DNA of 64,000 nt, from assembly GCA_950106755.1 (NCBI GenBank), contig OX467092.1:28348582-28412581 (forward strand). The letters run 5' to 3'. The translations under genes were made by a program, and so were the position numbers. This stretch comes from Climacium dendroides. Lineage: Eukaryota > Streptophyta > Bryopsida > Hypnales > Climaciaceae. Positions 37,122 through 47,949 of this stretch are shown piece after piece. The notes beneath the pieces were generated by a model. It had not been told where the DNA came from. It did not search any database and was given only the letters and a program-made list of their open reading frames with translations. Each line of letters opens with the position of its first letter. Within the stretch, counting starts at the first letter, position 1.

Positions 37122-38966
37122 CTAGCGGGGAGAAGATTGAATAGACCAAGTCCTCCTTGTTTCCGGAGGTGTACCTGTAAGGTATATGATTGGGTTCTTG
37201 TGAAAGAGGTCCTCACTTCCCCTAGGTACAATGGTACCCCAATCCACTCCTGTTTTTACAGGTGGAGGTGATAGTTCTAGAACAGGAGGCACCACCGGCG
37301 ACACCTCTGCAACAACTGTTTCTGGAAGAACATTTTCCTCCGGAACCGGCAATATAGGGGTGGGAGAGGAAGGAGAAGGGTCTACCGGATTTGGTTCTAC
37401 GGATGCCAAACATTCCATCAAGTCTTGCATCTCTGCTCGCGAAGCGTCCATCTTCCTCGCCTACTCCAACAGACACTTGACTATCGGCACTCGACTTGAG
37501 CTTGCGGCTACGTCGAAGTTGGCTTCAAACAACCGGGCCTTGTTAATGTAGTCCGCCGGGACCTCCAAGGATTTCCGGAGCTGGGTAACACTCCGGCCTA
37601 GTGCCTCCATCTGCCGGCGGTGCTCTTCCTCCACAACTTTCGCCTTTTCTTGGGCCGTCTGCAACTCGTTCTCCAATCGGGTGCAATTGGATTCCGACCT
37701 TTGGGCCCGTTCCAGCAAATTCCGGTTCTCCACTCGTAGAACGCCCAGCTCCGTCACCATCTTCTTTTGGTCTTGGATTAGAAGGTCGTTCTGCTTCTCA
37801 GTTGTCACTAGAGCGTCCGTCCTCCGAAAGATGGCATTCCGGTCGGTCAGTGCCATCTTCCGGCACACCCGTCTGAAGGTCTCTTCATAGTTGTGGAGAA
37901 TCTTCATAATATCGTTAACCCACCACACGATGTGCTGGGCCATCTCCGTAATATCCTCGTAGGGCGACCTCCCCAATCGGATCTCAGTCCTTTCTTCCTC
38001 CTCTTCTTCTAGGGGATTGGTCCGAGAGGGACCGGCTTCTGTCCGGGAGGGACCGACTTCTGTCTGGCCCGGAATGTCTTCCTCCGTTCGCTCTGGAACG
38101 AAAGGACTCCCTTTTGGCATCACCGGTGGAGTTACATTCCGCCGGGTTCGTTTCTTAAGAGGAGTGGACTGCTCCTCTTCTTCCGTCTCCTCGTCATCTG
38201 GACCTTCCCGGTGAGAGGGTTCTTTTCCTCCGTACTTTTGGAGCTGAACCAACTCCAGATAGGCTTCCTCTTCATTTTCCTTGAGTAAAGAATAGTATAA
38301 GTATAAGTGGGAGATATAAGCCGGAAGAGGGCTCCCACCTTTCTTCCCTTGCCGGAGAAAACGCACGAGATCTCCTACCAGCTCAAAGATGATGAACGCC
38401 CAGTCCATCATCATTTTCCCCTGGAGGCTTGCCAAGATGGTGGAGGCTACCTTGGCCACTACTCGCCTCGGCTTGGTCGGGTGGAGGATAGGGTTAAGAA
38501 ACGCTACTACATCTCGGTATTCTGGGTTTACCAAGTCTGAGACCTAGTAACCCTCCTTTGGATTCGCCGTCGTCCGGAATTCACCCTCCATATATTCTGG
38601 ATTCTTTTCCATCACCTTATCTGGCTCCACCCGGAACCCGTAGACGGCTCTCCACTCGTCCACTGTCTACAGCTCAGGTTTCGCCCGGTGGGTGGTATCC
38701 AAGATATCACTCTTTGGGCGCAGCAAGTCCGCCACCAGACTCTCCTCCCGGATGCCCCAAGGGACATCCAGCAATCCTGCGCACCCCATATTGGTGAGGT
38801 TCCTCCGGAGACGCTCCATCCGGACTTCATCGGTTGGAATTTCCGGCACCACCCGTAGCACTGGAATCGTCTTCATCCGTGGTTGCGGCGCTAGAGTTGG
38901 CTCGTCTGACTCCTCCGGCTCCTCCCTCAGTCTGCGTCGTATGGCCCTGAAAGTCATTACGCACAC
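37122..38966 (-). pseudogene. gag-like coiled-coil protein, copy C
   Basis: Three collinear segments in one frame (38966-38667, 38534-37461, 37451-37122). N-terminus: VVPEIPTDE, NLTNMGCAGL, DVPWGIREESLVADLLRP. Middle: NPEYRDVVAFLNPILHPTKPRRVVAKVASTIL, SLQGKMMMDWA, then an acidic/Arg-rich hinge with KKRTRR. C-terminus: ITEMAQH, CRKMALTDRNAIFRRTD and a coiled coil. The TAG at 38667 replaces Trp (copy D has LWLVNTWRAVY). The stop at about 37461 is also present in copy D (TAA), so it may be the true or ancestral end. Nuclear or particle role unknown. Confidence 0.65.
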
Positions 38967-39155
38967 ACGAGGAGCCTCTCACAACCTCTCTCTAACTCTC
39001 TTTGCTCACAAAAGGTCACTCCAGAACACACCTGCACGATCGCAAATCACACAGTCCCTCAATCTACTGAAAGTTCTAAGAGCTGGGAAGGCAAGAAAAC
39101 AAAGATGCAAGGCAACAAGAAAGCAACTGTGCCTTCTACCGGCTACAGTCCTTTT

Positions 39156-39165
39156 CTTATATTGG
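39156..39165 (-). promoter_or_regulatory. TATA-like box upstream of gag-like copy C
   Basis: Minus-strand CCAATATAAG, 190 bp upstream of the copy C start; copy D has TAGTATAAGAG at the same distance. Conserved spacing suggests an internal promoter of the unit. Confidence 0.45.
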
Positions 39166-39486
39166 TCTAGATGGATGGACGGTTGGACAGGTGAACGAAA
39201 ATGCGGAAGAAATTTCGGCGGCAAAGCCTAACCATTGTACGGCTTACGGATTCGGTTTCCGGCTTTTAGGGCCGGCGTCGTCATCCGGTTTCCAAAACTT
39301 TTTAGGGTTCCAGAATTAGGTTTTTTTTACCTAATAGGATTTCTCCGGATCCAAAGTTCCAGTATTTCCTAAATCCTACTAATCTTCTATTCGAACTCAA
39401 AACTTTCCTATTTAAAGGAATAAATTTTAAAATTTCCCGTCTAATGCTAGTCTTCTATGGCTAGCATATGGAATCACACTCCCATA

Positions 39487-40450
39487 GGTTCTATCTCCAC
39501 CAAACTGGAACAAGGAGTTTCATGTCACCTTGGATGCTTCCGGTCGGTGCCTAGGGGCGATCCTATAGCAACCAAACGAGAAGAACCAAGAACGGCCGAT
39601 CTACTACGCCAGTAGACAGATGAGCCTGACCAAACGGAACTACACAACATCTGAGAGAAAAGCCCTTGCCATTATATATGCCTACAAGAAGTTCCGGCAT
39701 TATTTGCTTGGGTACAAGGTAACGTTCTACACTGACCACGATGCGTTGAAGTACCTTGTTAATAAACTAGATCTTTCCAATAGGCTTGCTAACTGGATCC
39801 TGTTGTTACAGGAATTTGACTACAAGGTGGTAGTCAAATTTGGAAAAAATAACTCCAATGTCGATTACCTTTCTAGGCAAAGGGGAACAGAGACGCTACA
39901 AAGTTTGACGGATGAGTTTCCGGAATTACCTCTACCCGAACCGAAAGAAGGTCTAGAACCCATCTCCGTATTCCAGATAGAGAGAAAGGACAACCCGGAT
40001 TTTCAGATGATTATGGATTATCTCCGAACCGGAAAGTATCCGGACGGGTTGAGTAGAGAAGAAAAGAGTGTATTCCAACACCGGGTGGCTTCTTATTCCA
40101 TCATACAAGGGGTATTGTTCAGACGGGGAACAAATGATAAGTTAAGGAGATGCTTGGAGTCAGAATATAGAAGACCGGTCATCCAGAGCCTACATGAAGG
40201 ACCGGCCGGAGGATACTTTGCATCAGTGTCCACTATTGAAAGAATCTGTGGAGCCGGATATTGGTGGCCGTGTCTGAACAAAGATGTCTGGATTTTTGTT
40301 TGAAGTTGTGATCCTTGTCAAAGAACCTTAGTTGCGCTAGAACTCCCGGAGTGGGAAATCAAGTTGAGTGTCCAATCTTTTGCGAGGTCTCACTTCCCTA
40401 GTTGGTAAACAGAATAGCTCTAGTAGATGTTGGAACGGACGGGCGTACTT
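39487..40450 (+). pseudogene. RNase H and integrase N-terminus, second gypsy element
   Basis: Resumes the 35370-35811 frame: EFHVTLDASGRCLGAIL (RNase H Asp), one TAG, then YYASRQMSLTKRNYTTSERKAL, YTDHDALKYL and VDYLSRQRG. The integrase zinc region follows: HEGPAGGYFA, AGYWWPCLNKDV, a TGA, then CDPCQRT. The frame decays after 40340 and is cut at 40450 by unit D. Confidence 0.85.
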
Positions 40451-40758
40451 TGTGGGAATGTGATCCCACATGCTAGACTCAAAACACTAGCATATGACGG
40501 GAAATTTCAAAAATTGTTCCCTTAAAAAGGAAAGTTTTTGAGTTCTCATAGGAAATTATGGAAACTTAAGAATACCGGATCTCCGGATCCGGAAAAATTT
40601 CATTAGGTCTAAAAACCTAATTCCTGAACCCTAGAAAGTTCCGGAAATCGGGTGACGACGCCGACCCTAAAAGCCGGAAACCGGATCCATACTAGGGTTA
40701 GGTTTTTGCCGCCAAAACCTGTACCGTACATTCATCCGACTGACCGTCCGTCTGGCTA

Positions 40759-40768
40759 GTATAAGAGG
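40759..40768 (+). promoter_or_regulatory. TATA-like box upstream of gag-like copy D
   Basis: GTATAAGAGG about 200 bp before the copy D ATG, matching the copy C arrangement. Confidence 0.45.
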
Positions 40769-40961
40769 AGAACTGTAGCTGGCAGAAGACACGAGTACTT
40801 CCTTATTTTCCTTCCACCTGTGATTTCCGTCTTCTTAGCTTTGTGAGAATTCCGGTAGACTGAGGGACTGTGTGAGTTGCGATCGTGTAGGGGTTATCGA
40901 AGTAAAACTTTGTGAGCAGGAGAGGTAGGAAGAGATTGTGTGAGGTCTTTCTGTAAGCACG

Positions 40962-42996
40962 ATGTCTTCCAGGGCAAGCCGACGCAAGTTGAAGGATTTG
41001 TCCGAGGACTCAGACGATGAGCTTCCGCCACCGCCGCCCCGGCCGAAGACTATTTTGGTGATGAAGGTGGTGCCGGAGGTTCCTACCGAGGAAGACCAGC
41101 TGGTGCGTCTGCAAGAGAACCTCACCAATACGGGGTGTGAGGGGCTCATGGAGGTTCCGTGGGGCATCAGGGAGGAGAGCTTGGTGTCTAATTTACTTCG
41201 TCCGGAAAGCGGTATCTTGGATTCCACCCTCCGGGCGAAACCAGAACTGTGGTTGGTTAACACATGGAGAGCCGTCTACAAATTCCGGGAGGCACCGGAC
41301 AAGGTCATGGAGAAGAATCAGGAGGTTATGGAGGGCGAATTCCGGGCGCCGGCCAATCCGAAGGAGAGTCACTAGATTTCTGACCTGGTGAATCCAGAGT
41401 ATCGGAATGTGATAGCATTCCTTAATCCTATCCTCCATCCGACCAAGCCGCGACGAGTGGTAGCGAAGGTAGCCTTTGCCATCTTAGGGAGCCTCCAAGG
41501 TAAAATGATGATGGATTGGGCAACCATCATCCACGAGCTAATAGGGGACCTTGTACGTTCCCTCCGGACGAGGAAGAAGGGTCAGAGCCCACTTCCGGCG
41601 TACCTTTCCCATCTGTATGCCCATCACTCCCTACTTAAGGCAAACGAGGAGAGTACCTACTAGGAGCTAGTTTAGCTCCAACAGTACGGAGGAGAAGAAC
41701 CTTCTCCTCGTGACAGACCGGACGATGAGGAGACGGAGGACAAGGAGCCACCCACTCCTCTAAAGAAGAGGCAACGGCGGAATAGGACTCCACCGATAAA
41801 TCCGACAGAAGATCCTCTTGCGCCGGAGCCACTGGAGGAAGAAATTCTGGACCGGAAGATGGAGACTAGACCAGCCCCGAAAGAAGTCCGACCTTCTATA
41901 CAGGCAATTGGGCCGGTGCAACCGCAAGCTGGTCCCACTCAGGCCGAGGTTGGACCCTTCCGGCCCAAGCTTATGGAGGCAGAAGAGGGAGATAGAACCC
42001 ACATGCAACTAGGGGGGACGCCGTTGGAGGACATCACGGAAATGGCCCAACACCTTGTATGGCGGGCGGATGACCTCACAAAGCTTCTCGAGAATTACAA
42101 GGAGGCTCTCAAGCGGGTGTGCCGAAAGATGGCACTGACTGACCGGAATGCCATCTTCCGGAGGACGGATGCGTTGATGGTGGCGGAGAAACAAAACGGC
42201 CTCCTAATAGAGGAACGAAAGCGACTGTTGAAGGAGTTGGGGACTTTACGTGTGGAAAACCGGACATTGCTGGACCGAGTCCAGAATTCGGAATCCAAGT
42301 GCGTGGGATTGGAGAGCAGTCTATGCACAGCTAGGAGACGGCCCGGCTCCTAGAAGGAACCACCGCCAGCAGATAGCGGCATTGTGTCAGGGTGTGGTCC
42401 GGCTCCGGAATTCCTTGGAAGTACCGGCGGACTGCATCAACAAAGCCCGGCTGTTCGAAGCCAACCTTGACGCAGCCGCCAACTCGAGTCGGGTACACAT
42501 CATCAAGTGCTTGTTGGAGTAAGCGAGGTAGATGGACGCATCCCGGGCAGATATGCGGAAGATGATGGAGTATTTGGCTCCCACTAAGTCGGATTCGGTA
42601 ACTCTTTCTTCCCCCTCCGCGCAAACTTTGGTGGTTTAGGAAGGTAATAACCCGGAACCCATGGTTACTAAAGTAGTACTGGTGGTACCAGTTGATCCGG
42701 AACTTTCACCACCACTCGGAAGGCCAGAAAGAGTGGACTGGGGAGCCGTGGTACCTCAAGGAAGCGAAGATCTACTTCCGGTGACCCTGACCATCGACTT
42801 GACGGGTACTTCTTCGGAAGCTCACAGTGGTCGGGCGGTACAATCTTCTCCTCGTCATAAGAAGACCCAGAAGGATTCCCGGGGAAGTCCGGACGTTCCG
42901 ATAGTCGGGACCCGGAGTGTAGATAAGGGACCCCAACATCGTGGAGGTCCAGAGATGGGGACAAAGGGGGCCAAATTTGTTTTCTCTGAGGAGTAG
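40962..42996 (+). pseudogene. gag-like coiled-coil protein, copy D
   Basis: Segments 40962-41375, 41388-41663 and 41672-42353 are essentially one frame broken by TAGs. At 41675 the stop stands where copy C has Gln in LVQLQ. From about 42340 the frame is lost (small indels) and resumes at 42370-42522 and 42661-42996. The N-terminus has MSSRASRRKLKDLSEDSDDE, then a Pro run, NLTNTGCEGLMEVPWGIREE and WRAVYKF. The middle repeats the HPTKPRRVVAKVAFAIL and GKMMMDWA blocks. The C-terminal coiled coil contains CRKMALTDRNAIFRRTD. The extreme C-terminus has RVDWGAVVPQGSEDL, shared with copy C. The start ATG matches that of copy C. Confidence 0.65.
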
Positions 42997-44159
42997 CCGG
43001 AAGAAGATGAAGTTGGATTTGTTGAAGGACTATGCTCCTCCTGCGGATCCGGATCTCAAGGAATAGTGTGTAGTAGTGTAGAGTAGCAGCAATACCAAAG
43101 TCCAGCCGTCAAAAGCCGGAAAAATTGGATCTGGAATTTACTGGAAATCTAACGGACCAGTAGGAATGTTTTGTGGGATTTTTAGGATGATGTTAGTCTT
43201 AGTATAAGTAGGGGTTTTGATGGCCTTTCTGGTCATTCACATCCGTTCCATAGTTTCAGCATTGTATCTTTTTGAGCTTAATTCCAAGTGTTTGGAGTAT
43301 CCATTCTCTTATCTTTTGTATCTAGTACATGTTTGGGGGGGGTCCATTCTTGCTTTTCCAGAGACTAAAAACTTACCTTGAGTAGCAAGAGTCGATTTTG
43401 TGAGTGGTTTCCGGGTGTAACTAACTTGATGGGGAGATCGACCGGATAAATTCGACAGTAGTGTTAGTATATTACTGCCCGGATGCCGGTATAGCCTACG
43501 AGTAGGATACGGCCTTAGGTGAAAGGGTATCTGAGAGGCTGCTAGCAACTTCCGTGTACGGGAGTTTTGCAAGATGTGCCCGAATTCCGGATTGCCGGAA
43601 TTTCCCGTAGAATAGAATTAAAAGCCCTAACGCAAGCCCGAGAGAGTACAAGGAGATCCACCCGGTCGACGGGAGGCTCAATGCCCAATTAAGGTTAGAA
43701 TGTCGTTGTAGTCCTTGACCGTCCCTGCGTGACCTGATCCGGTACGCATTCCGAATTTGTGAGGTGATGGAACAGAAGGATACTTCCGGTCCCTGAAGAG
43801 TTAGGTTAGTAGTAGTGTTAGAGATTGAGAGAAAGAGAGAGAGAAAGAGAGCGTGTTTTCGGACATGGTAAGCATCTGGACGGTGGATCTAGCCACTCGT
43901 CACCCAAACCCAGGGATCCCGGAAGGGGCACTGAATGGTTTTTGGACTTTTCTGGAACCCATCCGGCACTAGTGGCCGGACCGGACCTGTAGTCGAGAGT
44001 AGTATGACGGAGAGAAAGTGAATGCTTAGATTGGGTTATCCTATAAATCTGTAAACCTCAAGTCCTCGTGGGAACGATTTCGGAGCGATTTACTCTAAGT
44101 GGGCCTTTGGTGCGAATTAAAGGCTAACTGGAGGAATACTGGTCCGACTAATCGCTACA

Positions 44160-44520
44160 TACTTGTAGCCACCTAACTTTGTATAGATAGGAACGGATAC
44201 CCAAGGTCGTTGTAGTATAAGAGGATCTTATGGGAGGTCTTTGTGTGACCTGCAATCCGGATTAATATCTAGGTTGTTGTCAAGGACCTAACCGGATCCG
44301 TAGTAATTAGAAGATTAAGGAGATAGGATAGTGGGTCTTCAGCCACTATGTCGTACACGCAGTTAGCTGTAAGTATCTTTACAACAACAAATTGTTGAAA
44401 GATGACACGAATTATCATTCCAGAGAACTCTACTTTGATATTGTTTGAGTTGGAGGTTTCCGGATCATGACTACACCCGGAACCTAGTTCCGTCTCTCCT
44501 CGTTTATGGTTTTTGTTGCC
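44160..44520 (+). pseudogene. decayed integrase core, second gypsy element
   Basis: After unit D the sequence begins YLVAT in frame, as expected for the integrase core start after the zinc domain, and later VVVKDLTG. Many stops follow. Called mainly from position, since it abuts the target duplication. By about 44540 an A/G-rich AAAAAAGGGGTGGGGA run resembles a polypurine tract. Confidence 0.4.
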
Positions 44521-44599
44521 TTTGTTTTATCCTTAGAGGATCTATCCTTGATCTAAAAAAGGGGTGGGGACTCACCACTTGTGTAACTAACCTCTCTGC

Positions 44600-45785
44600 T
44601 CTCTAAATCTAATGAACAATACACCCAGACAACATAGTTGTATTATGAGAAAGAAGTATTCTCTCACAGCTTCCGGATTGGCCGATTCGGAAACAAGTCA
44701 CACAGCAAAACTCTCACACCCCTCTTACTACAACAACGGATCCGAACTTCCAGACTCAAGGGAGTAGAATTCCAAAGAAAGGACAGTGTATTGAGGTGGA
44801 GGTTGGTAGACCTTCCGGAGTAATAGGAGGCCTTTTCCTCTGGCGGTCGCTTATCTCTGCACGGAACCTCCCTAATTCCGGACTCGTAAGAACCTCTACC
44901 TCCCTATCCGGATCACCGTTCTAGCAATTTGAAGGCACGTAAAGCTCACACTCCCTCACTCAAATTGCATCCCTTTCGAGCTATCTCAACACCCAAGAGA
45001 TCCGTCGTTCAAGACCTGGATTCCTGTTCACCCGTCCCTCTCTTGCTCCAGTACTCAGATACACCACAAACGCACATACCAGCTAAAACTCTGTAAGCAA
45101 AGTGCAGCTAGTAGTACCCCAGCCGACTTAGATTAAGAAAATAATTAAAATAACATACGTGAAAACACTCGGATGGCATTGGAATTGGAATGCAGGACAA
45201 CTAACTTGCCTGCCATTAAATACTAACTGAAAACCCAAAGTCAACACCTAAAAGCCTAAGAAGAAAACCGGAAATCTAGACAGCCAATCGTTGAACCCCT
45301 CCAAGATATCTAGAAAGATCAGCCTCAGCTCACCCGAAAAAACCGGAGATTCTTAAACCACTTGCCTAAAATTCCAGAACCTTGGCCCACGCTCGAAAAT
45401 CTGTTTCGAATCCGAAACTATTCATCCTCAAAATTCTAAAGCCTTGGCTTCCAAGTCTTTTTTGAGCGATTGCCCGCTTGATTGGTTGGCGTCCCCCTCA
45501 CGCTCCTTGCCGGAGTCGTCTTAGTTGTTGCCCGAGTCTGGATATGGCGCTTTGTAGGAGACGGATCGCTATCCCCTCCGTTCTGGACGTGGAATGTGCA
45601 CTTTCTTCTTCAGAGTCTTTAATGACTTGGATTTCCGTCCCCTTTTCTAGCGGTGTCTCTTCCAATGTCGTTGGTTCGCTCCTCTTTTCCGGTGTAGTCT
45701 CTTATATGTGCATAAAACTTTTCGGATTCGTCCGAGCCGAATTGATCATTCCTTCGATCCGTCCGATGAGATCTCCCCTAACTCC
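44600..45785 (-). other. 3' region of gag-like unit E
   Basis: CCGG-rich, non-coding, lying downstream of copy E on the minus strand, like the 3' regions of units A, C and D. Its outer end was not found. Confidence 0.35.
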
Positions 45786-47106
45786 CTATCCTGGAACTTT
45801 GAAAGTTCCCTTCAAGAGGTTGGGTGCTGTCTGAACTCTAGGGGGTTTTGGAGTTGAAACTTTGGGTAGTACTGGAACCGACTTTGCGCTGGACTCGTGT
45901 TCCAGATCCAAAGTTGGCCTCAAGTTTAACTCTGTCATCCGCATCTTGCTGGAAATGGGCTCGGCCGGCGTGAGTATCTCTCTTAGTCCTTCCGTCTGAG
46001 CTGCACGATGCGCTAATGGTCGCCCTGAAGTTCTTGAGACAAAAGGGAGTTCCGGAAAGGTCGAGAAATCCATTACCTGATTCGGATCTATGGTAGTCAG
46101 CAATTGCCGTAGCTCCCCTAAGATCCACTCTATCCGTGCCGTGAAGTCTACTAAGATGGTCACCACCTTAGTCCCGGTTATGTGACCCTCTTGTATCATT
46201 TTAGAATCAAACAGAGTTGCTTTCGTGATAATGTCTGCTTTAATGTCGATCGCTTTGGATAGATTCTTGACAAGGGCGAGGGCCTCCTTTTCTCATTCCT
46301 TTGAGACCGCCATCTCTCCTTCCGCCCAATTCAGTCGGGTTTGGCTTTTATCCCATTCCGCTTCTAGCTCCTGAATACGGTCCTCTTTCTTCTTTAGGTC
46401 TTCCAGTTTGGACAGTTGCTTGACTGCTTCTACAATCTGATCCAGCTCCATCTTTAGAACTTCTGCCGTGTCTATCACCAGATCCACCAGGTTGTCATGG
46501 AGTACCTTGGCTTCGCGTATCCACTCGAACCCGACATTGAAAAGCACCGATTCGGATTCCACTTCCGGATCTTTTCTTGACTCTCCTCTTTCCATCACCG
46601 GTGGTGTGATCCATGATCTCGGATCTGTTGACTTCCGCTTCTTTGTCCTCGGATCGGTCAGAGGTTCCTCGGGACGCTCTTCTGGTTCCCATTCGATCGG
46701 ATCTGCCGGTTCTTCTTCTGAGAGTCCGTATGACAAAATAGCCTTTTCGGTATCGTACAGGACTATTTCTGCAACACTCAAAAGTTCCTATTGGTGGTAT
46801 AAGTGGAACATGTAAGTGCTAACTAGACTTGCCTTCGCGCGGGTTACATGCTCTGCTAGTTTAGAAACTAGCCCAGCTATGACTCTACCCTAGTTGACGA
46901 CTCGACAGCCCGATTCTCCATGGCCCCAAAAATTGTGTTAGTTATCGTAACGGTGACCCGTGTAGGTTTTTCTAGATACAAGATGGGGATAAGAAATTCT
47001 AGGACTCTCCTATGTCTCTCGTCTTTGCATTCATTAATAGCGAATCTATCCTTAGGGTTTGCAGACCCTGTGAACTTTCCGACTACAAAACGGTCCGTCC
47101 TTGACG
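45786..47106 (-). pseudogene. gag-like coiled-coil protein, copy E, C-terminal part
   Basis: Reads SRTDRFVVGKF, NPKDRFAINEC, RRVLEFLIPILYLEKPTRVTVTITNTIFGA, a damaged linker, then SVAEIVLYDTEKAILSYGLSEEEP, an Arg/Lys-rich PRTKKRKS patch, ITPPVMERG and the coiled coil (46490-46300). A last segment (46199-45786) follows. It matches copy A closely (SRTDRFYVGKF, YDTAKAMSEFEIEDP). The N-terminal half is missing here but is present at 63857-64000, on the far side of the 16.7 kb transposon. Confidence 0.65.
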
Positions 47107-47111
47107 TTAAT
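47107..47111 (+). repeat. flanking duplication TTAAT, left
   Basis: TTAAT occurs again at 63852-63856. The two copies border the 16.7 kb element and overlap where the split gag-like frame would be rejoined. Confidence 0.6.
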
Positions 47112-47124
47112 AACGCTATATTCA
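47112..47124 (+). repeat. terminal inverted repeat, left
   Basis: AACGCTATATTCA; the core CGCTATATTCA differs by one base from the right end. Confidence 0.6.
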
Positions 47125-47255
47125 AAATCTACTAATTTAGGGAGTTTAGGACTCTCCAAAATAATATTGTCGATTTTGATACCAATACAAATGGATGTTT
47201 TGTATATAATTTAGGTTGACAAATATTAGACATACTAATTTTTTAATGTAATTTC

Positions 47256-47270
47256 CATTAAAATGAGAGT
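47256..47270 (+). repeat. 15-bp subterminal inverted repeat, left
   Basis: CATTAAAATGAGAGT, perfectly inverted at 63827-63841. At left it lies 144 bp inside the end; at right it overlaps the terminus. Confidence 0.6.
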
Positions 47271-47949
47271 GTAGTGACATACAAAGTCTCTAATTCAAAC
47301 ATTAGGTCAAATTTCAAGCACCAATGCTAACATTAATATACATAAAATCTTTACTTTTTGAACACCAAGTCATGAGCTTTGAAGTTGGTTGTAAAGGATG
47401 GTTCATGTCATTCAAACGGTCCGAGTTCAATTCCCATTGAATATGAATAAGCGGTTGAGGGACAGGCATGACTTGGTGCTGCCTAATGACTTGTGCATGC
47501 AGCTAGGAAAGTTGTAACAATCAATCGGCCCCCTATCCGAATTGTGACAATTACTTAACACAATTATCAAACACTTAACACAATTATCAAACACATAGTC
47601 ATTAGAACCACTACCCATTTTTTCCAGTTGCTTCAAATTATCAATAATATTCGTCATAGATATTATAACATAAGTGCTTCAACAAAAATAAATTAAAACA
47701 TAGAAAAAAAATAAAACTCAAATGTACTTAGAAGCAATTTATTATAATTGAAATTGAATACTCTTGTTTTGTAAAAACAAAAGCTACATTTCAAAGCATA
47801 TAAACAATACCAAACTATAAATCCAAACCAACAAAATTAAAGTATATGCCATCTACTGCAATATATAAATTCCATCCATTACACACAATATGTGGATGGG
47901 AAATACAAAATAAAGCATACCACATATACCCTTATGTACATATGGCTTC
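47271..47949. other. 3' flank of transposase gene inside the element
   Basis: AT-rich, no gene. Contains a 20-bp tandem duplication (ACTTAACACAATTATCAAAC) at about 47555-47600 and a possible tRNA-like B box near 47430. Confidence 0.35.

Larger units (their letters stand above)
35812..39486 (-). mobile_element. TG...CA gag-only unit C (3.7 kb), inserted in gypsy RT/RNase H
   Basis: Inverted relative to unit D and alignable with it along its whole length, roughly 75-80% by eye. Its minus-strand 3' end is CTAATCACTACA (35812 side) and its 5' end TATGGGAGTGTGATTCC (39486 side). Flanks are GATTC (35807-35811) and GGTTC (39487-39491), a 5-bp target duplication with one change. Removing it rejoins the RT and RNase H frames. 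It holds one gag-like gene, a leader with a TATA-like box and a long 3' region, but no pol and no terminal repeat, so it could be a giant solo LTR carrying a gene. Confidence 0.85.
40451..44159 (+). mobile_element. TG...CA gag-only unit D (3.7 kb), inserted in gypsy integrase
   Basis: Starts TGTGGGAATGTGATCC and ends GACTAATCGCTACA. A perfect 5-bp target duplication TACTT occurs at 40446-40450 and 44160-44164. The 5' leader has a TATA-like motif, then one gag-like gene, then about 1.15 kb of non-coding 3' sequence with AGAGAGAG runs and CTCGTGGGAACGATT near the end. No LTR pair, TIR, pol or obvious primer site lies inside. TG...CA with 5-bp duplication is the signature of retroviral-type integrase, so this is either a gag-only non-autonomous retroelement or a long solo LTR that carries a coding gene. 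Confidence 0.9.

Noticed and set aside
47370..47480. tRNA gene or tRNA-derived SINE
   Set aside because: A GTTGG...GAGTTCAATTCCC pair resembles A and B boxes, but no acceptor stem or anticodon arm pairs convincingly.
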